Source: Prosapia bicincta
Lineage: Eukaryota; Arthropoda; Insecta; Hemiptera; Cercopidae
Direction of reading: 5' to 3'
Assembly (NCBI GenBank): GCA_036971475.1
Contig: JBAIZL010000002.1
Coordinates: forward strand, 348,201,582-348,265,581
DNA length: 64,000 nt
The translations under genes and the position numbers were made by a program. This document shows positions 1 through 11,135 of this stretch, piece by piece. The notes beneath the pieces are model-generated. The model saw only the letters and a list, made by a program, of their open reading frames with translations. It searched no databases and had not been told where the DNA came from. Numbering within the stretch: position 1 is the first letter of the stretch; every line of letters starts with the position of its first letter.

Positions 1-236
1 TTAGCACATCGCGCGATGAGTAATTTAGTTTTTTATGTAAATATTCTCCCGTGTTTCATTAAGGAATTGTAATCTTCACCTCCGAAAACAGGAAGATGAT
101 TATAGCTGACAAAGCTAGTTTCCATTGCCTTGGTAGAGAGAAGTTGTACATAATGCAGAAGTGAGTACAGTAGCTGATCTCCAGACCTCAAGATATTATT
201 CCTATATCTTTATATTTCTAATCTAATTACTCTAAT

Positions 237-237
<1 letters not shown>

Positions 238-280
<43 letters not shown>
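238..280. repeat. (TA)n microsatellite
   Basis: About 21 uninterrupted TA dinucleotides, the first of three long TA tracts in the first 7 kb. Confidence 0.95.
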
Positions 281-282
<2 letters not shown>

Positions 283-504
283 GTATATAATAACCATTAA
301 GGCGTGAGTGCCTTTTCAATTCGTTTTATTAGTTCGCACTCTCCTTATAATCCTCTTCAAATTATTAATTGTTAATAAAATACTTTTTATTTATCCACTG
401 GAGTTTAAATACATTTTTTAAGATTGTAGTGGATGAGACCCGATGTTATTATAGATTTTCATATACATATTTAATTAGTTAAATACACTGAAATAATTAG
501 AATT

Positions 505-730
505 ATATATGGGAGATAAACTTTTCACAAAACGAGCAAGGTATGCAATCAATCCGTTTCATTTAATAGGTGATAACAAATGGTTTTATAAAACAGCTGA
601 CTTTATGTTATACATTATGTGTTAGAACAGTTTTTTTAATGCATAGGTTATGTAGCTTTATTTATAATAATTTTAATTATTTATTAAAAGTGACTCAATT
701 ACAATTTATTTCTTAACCTAAGTAGAAAAT
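505..730 (+). repeat. dispersed non-coding repeat, copy 1
   Basis: This copy shares two blocks with other places in the window. The first is GAAATAATT..TATATGGGAGATAAACTTTTCAC..GAGCAAGGTATG, also at about 34975-35040 (minus) and, more diverged, near 41250 and 49150 (plus). The second is AGAACAGTTTTTTTAATGCAT followed by AGGTTATGT, also near 2165 (plus), 34880 (minus) and 40740 (minus). No coding capacity is visible. It is probably a short non-autonomous element (MITE- or SINE-like). I could not fix its ends or a target duplication. Confidence 0.5.
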
Positions 731-1560
731 GACTTTAATTTCCTTGTATACAATACACATTATTATACATTACTTGTTTCTTTGACGTTCTGTGATCGAT
801 AATCCAATGATTTTATTAATGTCTTTATTTATTTAAGCATAACGACCATATCATTTTAAAGATTCTCATATTTTCTCAGATACACCTTTCTTGTATAAAT
901 TGGGATCTATAACTTGATTGGGATCAAGTCCGAAGGACAACGTGAAGTTAGATTAATTTGATTGCTAAACTTGTACTTAACAAGAGGGGCAGCTCTATGC
1001 AAAAGTTATAATAAATTGAAATGCTGTATTAAATACTTTAACAAAAACGTTTTGCAATATCTATTACATTGTTTAAACCATATCTTCGTAATGCACTCGA
1101 TGCGTTGGGACGACTTAATGGTAAAAATTTGCAACTTAAAGCCAGCTTTGTGACAAAGCCTTGAAAATGGAGCCATCTGTAGGACGCTTACACTCGCATT
1201 ACAATCGGGATTTAGTGGCTCAGAAAAGGCCCATTGTAGGCGGGTTTGGGGCTTATTTTGTTAAATTAATTACAAACGTGCGGCCGAGTACGATTTGACG
1301 AATTTATAAATCGTCGAATTTGCTGCGTTCTTATTGGTCATTACAAAACCAGTTTTATTTGGTCGAAGAAAGCTTTTTAAAAATAACCAAAAGTAGTTAT
1401 ATTGTGTTGCCTACATTTTAAGGGTAATTTTATAAATATAAAAATCAAAGCTAATATTAACTCTTCGGTAATACTTAACAAGGCAGTAGCTCTTTCTGAT
1501 TTCTTTCTAAACCAAACTTCAACGATATTTCTCTACCTTCGTAAAAATAGTAAACCTGTC

Positions 1561-1954
1561 TCTATGTCGTTGTAGATAAGAACAAGGTTAAACCTTGACT
1601 TGTGTGGAAAGTATTGTCATACATGTTGGTTAGGTAATGGGACCTGGAATCACACCGGTCCACAGCTCGGAGCTAGTCGTATGTGGTACGGTCGTAGAGA
1701 CACTATTGGACGACTTAAACAGTACTTTGGACTGACGTAGAATACCAGGAAACTTGTCTATGTCGTTGTAGATAAGAACAAGGTTAAACCTTGACTTGTG
1801 TGGAAAGTATTGTCATACATGTTGGTTAGCTAATGCGACCTGGAATCACACCTGTCCACCGCTCGGGGAGCTTGTCGTATGTGGGACGGTCGTAGGGACA
1901 ATATTGGACAACTTAAATAGTACTTTAGACTGACGTAGAATACCAGGAAACTTG
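1561..1954. repeat. two-copy tandem repeat, 196-bp unit
   Basis: The segment starting TCTATGTCGTTGTAGATAAG at 1561 is repeated from 1757 and runs to 1954. The copies are roughly 90% alike by eye, with a small indel. The unit is less AT-rich than its surroundings (TGGTACGGTCG, CCACAGCTCGG). No open frame runs through both copies. It could be a satellite monomer pair or a local duplication. Confidence 0.9.
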
Positions 1955-2084
1955 TTGCAATATTAATTTAGTGTCCCATTCATACCTGCTTCCCCATATA
2001 TCTCTGTTCTTATGAATCTAATATTGCAAAAAACTTATTAACGTAAAGAGTATTAAATTACATGATAGTATTTTCCGCACTAAA

Positions 2085-2285
2085 CTTAAAATAAACACTT
2101 AAAATAAGTGATAACATAACTTTATAAATTAGCTGATTTTATATTATAGGTCGTGTAATAAAACAGCTGTTTTAACGCATAAGCTATATTACTTTATTTT
2201 TAATAATTGTAATTATTTATTAAAAATAACATAAATAAAATTTGTCTCTCTTTACTTAGGTACAAACTAACCTATACACATTTTG
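2085..2285 (+). repeat. dispersed non-coding repeat, copy 2
   Basis: Resembles the second block of the 505-730 copy: ACAGCTGTTTTAACGCATAAG, then a TTTATTTTTAATAATTGTAATTATTTATTAAAA run and a TTTGTCTCT..TTACTTAGG end. The same end, inverted, is seen near 34795-34830. Diverged; ends uncertain. Confidence 0.4.
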
Positions 2286-2689
2286 TTTATATTACTTTGT
2301 AATTTCTTTAGCAAAACAGAAGATATTCGTCTTTATTAAAAAATATCAGACTTGGGAAAACTGCAAAAATCCTTTTAATATCCTAAGATGAAGTCTGAGT
2401 AGAGTCAGTGCAGAAAGAAGTAAAATGAAATTGGGCAACTCACGAAGCTCCTTGAAACCAAGTGGAAATGATATGTCACTTGTGTGTATGCACGTACCTT
2501 CCTACATATAAGAGAGGATGCTTCGAATCCTGCGTAGAGGGTAGACGATCCTGTATAACAACGATAAAACAATCCTATATATCAATAAGACTGGGAACAT
2601 AAGGACGGCATAGAATAGTAAAGTAAGTGCAAATTATTTCATTCCCTGAATTAAGTAGCTATGTTACGGCCATGAATTATAATACTCCC

Positions 2690-3490
2690 ATTTATAGCTT
2701 TAATGCCGTATTGATGTACCTATAGCACTTCCCAGAAGTAGAATATAAGCTTCAATATACTATAGTAATGATCTGAAAAGAAGTAGCTAGAACAATACCC
2801 CAAAGTAGCTAGAATGCTCTCCGTGGTTAAAATAAATATTTCTAGAAGTATCTAGAATACGTCCAAAGATAACTGGAACGGCTAGAAGTAGCTAAAATAC
2901 TGCTCTGAAGTAGCTAAAATACAGCCCTCACATAGTAACAATACGTGCTTTTAACTATGTAAAATTCTAAAACCAGAATAGCTGCATTACTTACCTAAAG
3001 TTGATGATAAATGCTCTGAAGTCCCTACAATACAACCCTGAAGCGACTAGAATGCCGCCTTTGATATGGAGAAATAGCCTAAGTGTTTAGAAGTATGTAG
3101 AAAAGTGAACAAAAAAAGCTATAATTCTGACATGATTTAGCTGGAATAATTACCCCAAATAGTTTTAATAGTTCCCTGAAACCTCTAAATTCCAGTGTTT
3201 AATTGGGAAAAAATTCATGTTTTAAAATATTCAGAAAGCTGCCTCAAAATAGCTAGAAGACCCTAATCATTAGCTAGAATAATGCTCTAAATTAAGTATG
3301 ACAGTTTTATGAAGTAGATAGAGTACAGCCCTTAATTAGGAAATTTACTCTCCTTGAAGTATATAGAACCTAGTAAAAAATAGCTAGAACACTTACCCTA
3401 AGTAGATATAATACTTACCATAAGTAGCTCTAATACTGCTATGGAGTAGTTGCAATAAGGTTTTGACGAAGCTTAAAGCTTCCTTTCAAG
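2690..3490. repeat. degenerate minisatellite (AGTAGCTAGAATA..)
   Basis: The motif AGTAGCTAGAATAC, with close variants (AAGTAGCTAAAATACTGC, AAAATAGCTAGAAGAC), recurs at roughly 20-35 bp intervals over about 800 bp, joined by CCCTGA- or CTCTGA-type linkers. Unit length drifts and copies are strongly diverged, so this is an old minisatellite. No gene is seen. Confidence 0.75.
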
Positions 3491-3812
3491 CAGCAAGAAT
3501 ACCGACCTAAAGCGTTATTAATCAAACTTTTTCTAACACGCTAGGGGTTTTATAGTAGTTAATATAATATTCAATATTTTAGGTGAAAAATGTGCGGAAG
3601 AAATATGTTATAAATGATTTTAAATTCATTAAAAAAATAACATTCGACTTGACAATAATTATCCTACAATTACGAAATCACTTTAAAAACAAATCTTTCA
3701 ATGTAATTAATATTAAAAGCTATATTTACTCTAGAACTGAGTAATTAAATTTACTCTAGAACTGGGTAAGTTGGAAACGAAACATTATGAAATAAAACCA
3801 TAATAAGATACA
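3491..3812. other. AT-rich spacer downstream of the secreted-protein gene
   Basis: Nothing recognisable apart from a short direct repeat (ATTTACTCTAGAACTG at about 3724 and 3749). It is the 3' flank of the minus-strand gene at 3918-5024. Confidence 0.5.
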
Positions 3813-3818
3813 TTTATT
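3813..3818 (-). promoter_or_regulatory. putative polyadenylation signal (AATAAA)
   Basis: On the minus strand AATAAA lies about 100 nt after the stop codon of the 3918-5024 gene, a normal distance for a short insect 3' UTR. AATAAA is common by chance in DNA this AT-rich, so this is supportive only. Confidence 0.45.
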
Positions 3819-3917
3819 TCTGTATTTGTTTCTGACATTTCCAATATATTTGTGCAATTTTTTTCAAGTGCTACAAAATATCAATATTTTATAATAATAT
3901 ATTCCTAAACAAGTTTA

Positions 3918-5024
3918 CTAACAACGCTTTTTAATCTTTTTCATCGTTTCATGACGAGTGTTTTCGTCCAAAGCGAATCCTATTTTATCCTTCAACTTGT
4001 CTTCCTTCGCAGGTGTATTCTCCTGCGAGGAATCTTCCAATTTGTTATCAACTACTTCATCGACTGGCTCTCCATCCACGAATTCTTCTTCGGAATAGTC
4101 AACATTTTCTTCAGAAGTGCTCATTTTGTCGATATTTTCTGGGGCTTCTTGCTCAGCAACGAATTTTGCTTGAATAGGTTTTGAATTTGGGGCTCCGCGA
4201 GGAAATATGTTGCGCTTCGGTGGTTTTTTATTTTTAGTTTCGGTTTTCTCGTCCGCAGCTATTTTCCCCTTGGATGCTGCTTCGTCGTCTTCATCAACAA
4301 GTTTATTTTGTTCTACCTTAACCACGTTTCGTTTTCTAGAACCCGATTTCAAATCTCTGATGCTCCATTCGTTTTCTCTTTTCACTGGCTCTTCATCCAC
4401 GAATTCTTCTTCGGAATAATGAAAATTTTCTTCAGAACTGCTCATTTTGTCGGTATTTTCTGGGGCTTTCTGCTCAGCAACTAGTTTTGCTTGAATAGGT
4501 TTTGAATTTGAGGCTCCGCGAGGAAATATGTTGCGCTTCAGTGGTTTTTTATTTTTAGTTTTGGTTTTCTCGTCCGCAGCTTTCCTTTCCTTGCGTGCTG
4601 CTTCATCGTCTTCTGCAACAGCTTCCTCTTCATCTATGTACGCATCTTCGTCTTCTGAATTTGCATCGGCTGGAATGTGGTTCACCAGTGCCTCTGCTCG
4701 TGGGCCTATGGGTGTCTTCACTTCTGACAAAACAATTTTCACGGGTCGTCGTTTCATCAACGTTAAACCGCCATCAACCTTCTTCTTGTTCATTTCTTCT
4801 TCAACCAAGCGTTGCTTTAGTTTACGGTACTTGTTCATCGGACCATCGAATCCGTCATCCTGAGTCTTCCTCTTGGTTCCGGTCATGGCCTTGTCATCGT
4901 GCACGTCTTGCAAGTTTGCGTTCGTGTCAGGTTCTATTTCGATGATGATCACCTCGGAAGACAATGGCACAACAAAGAGAGTCACCAGCCCCAGAACGGC
5001 TACAAAGTACAGTGTCTTGTTCAT
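3918..5024 (-). CDS. secreted, Lys/Glu/Asp-rich protein with an internal duplication
   Basis: A single open frame of 368 aa starting at ATG. Residues 1-23 look like a signal peptide (MNKTLYFVAVLGLVTLFVVP, then LSS), so the product should enter the secretory pathway. The rest is hydrophilic and probably disordered, with acidic runs (EDEDAYIDEEE) and basic patches (KNKKPLKR, KKIKKRC at the C-terminus). Residues about 138-214 and 244-321 are an internal repeat offset by exactly 107 aa (321 bp); both copies contain KRNIFPRGA, NSKPIQAK, APEN.DKMS and YSEEEFVD. I know no matching domain. On the minus strand the ATG directly follows CCACTTTATAG, a plausible splice acceptor, so a 5' UTR intron is possible. 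The open frame, signal peptide and in-frame repeat argue for a real gene. A salivary, silk/cuticle or venom-type secreted protein are guesses only. Confidence 0.8.
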   Translation of the reverse strand: MNKTLYFVAVLGLVTLFVVPLSSEVIIIEIEPDTNANLQDVHDDKAMTGTKRKTQDDGFDGPMNKYRKLKQRLVEEEMNKKKVDGGLTLMKRRPVKIVLSEVKTPIGPRAEALVNHIPADANSEDEDAYIDEEEAVAEDDEAARKERKAADEKTKTKNKKPLKRNIFPRGASNSKPIQAKLVAEQKAPENTDKMSSSEENFHYSEEEFVDEEPVKRENEWSIRDLKSGSRKRNVVKVEQNKLVDEDDEAASKGKIAADEKTETKNKKPPKRNIFPRGAPNSKPIQAKFVAEQEAPENIDKMSTSEENVDYSEEEFVDGEPVDEVVDNKLEDSSQENTPAKEDKLKDKIGFALDENTRHETMKKIKKRC

Positions 5025-5366
5025 CTATAAAGTGGGGTTACAACAAACTAATTAAAATATCCCTTACACAGGTATATTATCGTTCACATTTTATATTTAA
5101 ATTCCTTATATTAATATACTTATAAAGTATTTTCCTTTTTATATTTTGTAACAATTATGTATTTATAAGATATATTTTATTATAGAACTTGGATTTCTTA
5201 TAATATAAACAAGGGCCATGTCTTATCCAGGATGTAATATTCAGACATTGTTATTTAAAAAACTTATAAACACAAATTTTCAATTAAAAAAATGTAATTA
5301 GTAATTACAATTATATTTTTTTTATAGATAAGCTTGCTTATAATTTTCGTGTAATTTTTGTTAGGG

Positions 5367-5370
<4 letters not shown>

Positions 5371-5438
<68 letters not shown>
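5371..5438. repeat. (TA)n microsatellite
   Basis: About 34 perfect TA units. The antisense open frame across it, rich in Ile-Tyr repeats, is an artefact. Confidence 0.97.
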
Positions 5439-5439
<1 letters not shown>

Positions 5440-6499
5440 CGCAAAAAGGCTGTCTGTAATTAATAATAACCAAGAAAATATATTTATATATGATTTGTAA
5501 TTATTATTACCGGGTCCCTGCTACGATCTTGATATTTTTATGGCAATTAAATCGGAAATATTTATTTTCATATAAACATATCGATTGCAACAAATGGTTT
5601 TTAGTTACTAAAAAGGCGTAAAAAGTTACATTAAATATTTAGTAAATCCAACAAGAAATATCTAGCGAATGATAAGAAAACAATTATTTTTAGCTGTAAA
5701 TAACTCAACCAAACCATGTTTTGTGAATCTAGATTAAATTAAGATAATTCCGTTCACCTCAGATAAAATAAATATTTAATAAATATCATTTATAATGTAC
5801 CTAAATTCTACAAATACGATATTACAAATACACAGCAAGCCTATATTTATATTTTTTTAAATTTTTAATACACACTAACTAAAACAAATCAACGGGAAAT
5901 CCAATTTAGCAGGTTACATCTACAACGTGTTTAAAATTGACATTTTTCTTTAAATATTAATTTGTTTGTGCAATGCCCCGATCAATAGGAAAAAAGACAA
6001 TTTGGTTAATTATTTTTTTACTAAATTGCCTTTGTAATAGAGGTATCGCTAGATTTTTCTTTTTAAAACTAATTTTTAAGTAATCAATTCGAATTACGTT
6101 TTATTGCCATAAAAAAAATATTAAGATTGCTAATAAAATAATTATTTGAATTTATTTCCTTGACTGTGACTATACAAAATGAACCAACATATTTTGTGAT
6201 AAATAATTTATTGTTAACAATATACTAGATTTCACTTTCCTTTTAAGGTTCACAAATTATCTAGTTCGTAAATGGTAGAAACGATCCCTTTCATAATTTC
6301 AAGGGTTTTAGGTAGAGTAATGGAGGGGCAGCAAGGTAGCAATACGGTAGTCAGGTCGGTTACCAAGGGAGCAGGCGTTAAGTTTCCAATCAGCCTTTAC
6401 TATTTGCGTTTACCTTCCAGTAAGTTAAATTGCTGAACCAACGCAAATATATGCGGAAATGTAAGGCTTTGAATAAAACAATTTTTTTTGTATTTGTCA

Positions 6500-6784
<285 letters not shown>

Positions 6785-7094
6785 AATATGTAATCTATAC
6801 ATGTTATACTTACACATACACATATACAGTGCAGTGTAATATAAATATATATATATTTGTTTGTTTATTTATTTTATGTACATAATGTTATCACTACAAA
6901 ACATACCTTCGTTATACAATACTCATTTTAGTGTAGTTTTTTGCGAATACATTTCACAAACACCAAATAAATTATTTTATACCTGTTGATACACTGGGCT
7001 AGGTAATATTGATATTTTTATTGTAAGGAACACTGTGATGAATTTGTATTAAATGCACTTTTCAAACACAAAAATGTGATAAATAATCTAAGCA

Positions 7095-7265
7095 CATTTC
7101 GGTTGTAAAGACTCATCCTCAAAAAAAAACCTATCAATAATAATGATGTTATTGAAGTAAGGAGTAATGTGTAAAGATGTTGTGAGATTGGGGACAGTGA
7201 TGTTGCATTTTGTTGCCTCTGAGGATGATTGCTTTGGAACTGAAACGTTCATACGGTCCATAAAA
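7095..7265. repeat. possible Penelope-like element terminus remnant
   Basis: The plus strand carries CTGAGGATGATTGCTTTGGA followed by ACTGAAACGTTC at about 7219-7250. The minus strand of about 7097-7132 carries a related TGAGGATGAGTC..AACCGAAATGTGC. The CTGANGA..GAAACG pattern is typical of the repeats bounding Penelope-like elements, where degenerate hammerhead-ribozyme cores have been described. No reverse transcriptase or GIY-YIG remnant is visible nearby. The call rests on a short motif. Confidence 0.3.
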
Positions 7266-10133
7266 CAGTAGATGCATTTAGAGAGACATTGTATGTTATT
7301 TATAATAATACTGATATTTTAATACTTGGAAACATATACGTGTATATGAAGTGACTGCATATAATATTGTTATGCAATACTAGTAATGTGTCTACCATAT
7401 GATCACTAAAAGACGTTGAATTTTAGGCTATGAATATGGAGTACAAAAGCCTTATACTAACGTTGTATTAGGAATCGACTAGAAATAAGTAGCAGTTGTA
7501 TAAATATAGACATTAAACTATAAATTCTTGTATTGTCCGGGCTAGATTCTCGTTCAAGTACTTCTGCATGCTTGTTCAGTCCCCTTGTGATCACAGCCTG
7601 TAAATATTACCTAGAGAATATAGGGTGCTTGAAGGGTAGTACTCCACAATACCTTGAATGACGTAAGACTCATGTAAGGCACTATCTGTTCTTTCCCAAG
7701 CTATCTTATCTAAATACCAAGGAGTAATTGTTTCTAACTCCTCTCCTGTATGGTTATATTACGATTTTATCGATTTATTATGAAACATTGTTTGCGTTTA
7801 CACTTAAAGTTACCATATGCGCCAAAATAAACAGTACTGAACCAGATGTACTATTTTATTTTAAAAACACATACAAGTGGAAGAAAGCTAAATCGAATAT
7901 GATCAGATACAAACATGTTCTATAAGGCCTCCGTTCATTTTCAAGCAGCACTTCTACCTTCTTGAAGGCGTCGCATCATTATAACTATAGCTGATTCAGT
8001 ATCAGAACTGTTAATTTTGACGCTTCAAATTTAAAATTCTATTTTTGTTAAATTTCCATACTTACTAATAATTTCAACGTTGGATTTGATTAAATACAAA
8101 TAAATACAGTGCACTATTATAACATAATGTATTCCTATTTAATTTTGTTTAATAATAATAATAATTATTGTTTTTAACTTAGTTATATTGTTTTTTTATA
8201 ATAAAACAACAAAAAAGTAAATGTATTTCTAAAAAAGGTTAGAATTCTGTAATGCATGAGTAATTACTGCATAAAAATATTTCAAATGTTACTGAAGTTC
8301 TTCAGTTGGACATTGAAAGCGCTTACCTTGTCGAGATAGCAGCCTAAGTAGAAGAACCGATATATCTGACACCTGCGAACAGAATGATCAACTCGGACAC
8401 CGAAGCTATTGATGTGTGTATAATTAACAATTATGCGCTCTGATAAGGTAAAAGGCGCAAATCTTATCGCCCATTGTTCTACTTCTAAATAGTCAATTAT
8501 CTTTCATTAGATGTTTATAAACAGATTGAACACAATAAAATTGCTGGGCTTTCATGCTGTTTAGATAACACTGGTATGCAACAAATTTGCTTCAAGAATG
8601 AAAACAACTGATTTTAGTCAATTGCGATGCCCTGAAGTCAGATCCGTTTTTAGTTTTTTTTTTCTATTACGTAAGGTGTTTACGTAATTTAAAAAAATGT
8701 ATAATAATAATAATAATTTACACAATTACTGCACATATGGGTATCTATAATGGATTTAAACCTCTATATATGTTTGTTTGTTTACCGGAATATATTTTAA
8801 CAATAAACAAGGATGTTATAATTCAATGTAATTATAAGTGATAATTTACAAAACTTACCTAGTGTTTATATCACACTTGAGACCTTTTGCCGTTTTGACA
8901 TTCTTCTATGGCGGTCGGGGGTATTTCTCTAGGCACCAGCAGTAATCTGCCATCATTGTTTCATTCCAATTCCCCTGTTATCTTGTTTGAATGGTTTTAA
9001 TGTCCTGGTAGAATCCTTCACCCTGTTCCACACTCACCGCACCCAGATTTTCGGGAAAATAGTCGATATGGCTATATAGAAAATGTACATTCACACTCAT
9101 TTTACAGCCCAAGGCTTTGAAATATCCTAAACATTCCTCAACAATTTCCCTATAATTTTCGGATTTATTGTTTCCAAGAAAGTTTTCGGTTACCCCCTTA
9201 AACGCCAATCATGCTGAAGCTTCAAGTTCGTTAATCGAGAAAGTAAAAACACGGTCTCTCATGAGTTCTCGAATTTGGGGTCCATCAAAAACACCAGCTT
9301 TCAGTTTCGCGTCACTTTTATTTGGACATTTTGTTTGAAGGTACAAATGGATATTGCTTTCATTACTTAAGTCTATCACAAACTGCTTCATAAGTCCAAG
9401 TTTTATATGAAGGGGGGGCAACAGAACTTTCTCTCTAGAAATTAGGGGTTCAGACAGTACATTTTTTCTCCTGGTGCAAGATTCCTTCTTAGGGGCCAGT
9501 TTTTTCTTTCCCAGTGCTCAGATCGTTCTATGCTATCGCACTCACAGAGAAAACAGGGATACTTAGTGAAACCGGATTGTTGGCCAAGAAGTATCGTCAA
9601 TACTTTAAAATTCCACTGTCCAGGAATGTTTACGATACTCAATTGTATCTAGCATCAGTTTAAGGTTATTATAAGTTTCTTCTAAATCAACAGAGTATGC
9701 AAGAGGAAATGAGGGGAGTAAATTTCCTTTATGAAGCAACACTCCTATAGGACTTCACAATGAACTATCTACAAAAAATCTCCAATCAGCAGGATTAAAT
9801 TGAACACCAAGTACCATAAATAAAACTTCTATATTTTTGAAGTACCCTATACAAGTTTAACTTTTTTAGCAAAGTAAGGTATGAATTCCCTCTCTCTATG
9901 CCTGAACCATAAAAATGTTGTGCCAGGGGATAGTAAATTCTTTTCTTTTAATCGTGATCCTAAAAGTTCTGCAGTAATTTTGGGGAGGTTTAAGTCTCTG
10001 ACTAAATCGTTGATCTTACTCTGTCGTTGGTTTGTTGAACTGTTAGGGCAAATGAGAAGACTCACCTGTTTCAAAAGTGGGATCAGGATTTGGCAATGGC
10101 TCAGATTCAGATTCGGAGGATTCTGTACTACCC

Positions 10134-10147
10134 ATATTCTGAGGAGG
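10134..10147. repeat. target-site duplication, left copy
   Basis: ATATTCTGAGGAGG, 14 bp, identical to 12512-12525. Together they bracket the I-like LINE and mark the insertion point inside the orphan-family gene. Confidence 0.85.
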
Positions 10148-10164
10148 AGTTTTGGTGAGCCCAG

Positions 10165-11135
10165 TCAGCAAGGCTAGATTGATAGTAGTTTCTAGGTTTC
10201 CAATATTACTCCTTGTTGCCCAAATCAGCAGATCGTCTGCTGCAGGACTTCCACGCCTGGGAGTGAATTGATGGTTGCTACATCATTATTCGTAATGTTA
10301 AAAAGTAGGCAGCTAGTTACGGCTCCTTGCGGAAGGCCTTGTCACTGGATTTTATAGCGGGATTTTGTGTTGTTATAATTTACTCTAATGAGTCTCTGAG
10401 AAAGGAAACTTTTGATACATCGCAACAGGTTTCCACTTACCCCACAGTTTATCAGTTTGTGCATGAACATTTTCTTCCAGACTAGGTCGTATGCTGTTTT
10501 GAAATCGACCAGAACTCTCGGTGTAGACATTTTATGGTAGAATCCGTCTTTAACGAGTTGGGTGAATTTTACAACGTGGTCTATTGTGCACATATTACTG
10601 CGGAAACCGGCTTGGGCTGAGTCTATGGTGCGGTGATTAACAAGGAAGGCGCTATGTCTTTGAACTACCATTCTTTCAGTGATTTTACAGCAGGAACTAG
10701 TCAGAGCAATAGGTCTGTAGCTCTCAAAGTTGTCGCTAGATTTGCCATACTTAGGGATGTGGCAGATTTCGGCCTTCTTCTATTGTGCAGATATGTGATT
10801 TTCCCATGTCAGTTTAAGGAGAGTGTTCTTGGTCTCATTTCCGAGATGATTTAGGAATTCGAGGAAGATCCCGTCCACTCCTGACGATTTCCGGGTTTTA
10901 GTACATTTGAGCGCGATTTCTAGCTCGTCCAGGGAGAAGGGGGCGCTAAGAATATAGTTGTCCAGCTTGGTGTGGCAAGATAGATGTGCCTTTTTCCAGA
11001 GGGTGCGTCTTACTCTTTTTGGCCCTGATATTCTGCTAATACCTGCATAGTGTGAGCAGAGAGCATTGGAAATTTCCTTGTCGGAAGTTAGTAGCTTGTC
11101 TTGGAATTGGAACACCCGCACTGAATCACTTAAAG
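10165..11135 (-). pseudogene. reverse transcriptase fragment (inverted part of I-like LINE)
   Basis: Minus-strand frames give ELEIALKCTKTRKSSGVDGI and FLEFLNHLG (RT fingers, about 10880-10930), then SAQAGFRSNMCTIDHVVKF and VLVDFKTAYDLVW (catalytic-Asp motif A, about 10480-10520), SQRLIRVNY, a motif corresponding to QGLPQGAVTS, and AADDLLIWATRSN (motif C, about 10220). The motif C aspartates survive, but several frameshifts separate the pieces, so no enzyme can be made. It is the 5' portion of the LINE at 10148-12511. Confidence 0.8.

Larger units (their letters stand above)
1..1560. other. AT-rich non-coding DNA
   Basis: No convincing gene. The stretch holds a (TA)n tract and one copy of a dispersed repeat (entered separately). 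The longest open frame (962-1153) is short, low in complexity and resembles nothing I know. A near-palindrome lies at about 1283-1305 (GACGAATTTATAAATCGTC) and may be a weak hairpin or chance. Confidence 0.6.

Noticed and set aside
2510..2540. TTCGAATCC-type word resembling a tRNA T-loop
   Set aside because: No matching acceptor, D or anticodon stems at tRNA spacing.
3951..5055. Plus-strand open frames overlapping the secreted-protein gene
   Set aside because: Antisense shadows of the minus-strand 368-aa frame; their Ser/Phe-rich content mirrors the sense Glu/Lys codons.
9881..10854. Plus-strand frames over the orphan-family and RT remnants
   Set aside because: Antisense to clearly homologous minus-strand remnants.
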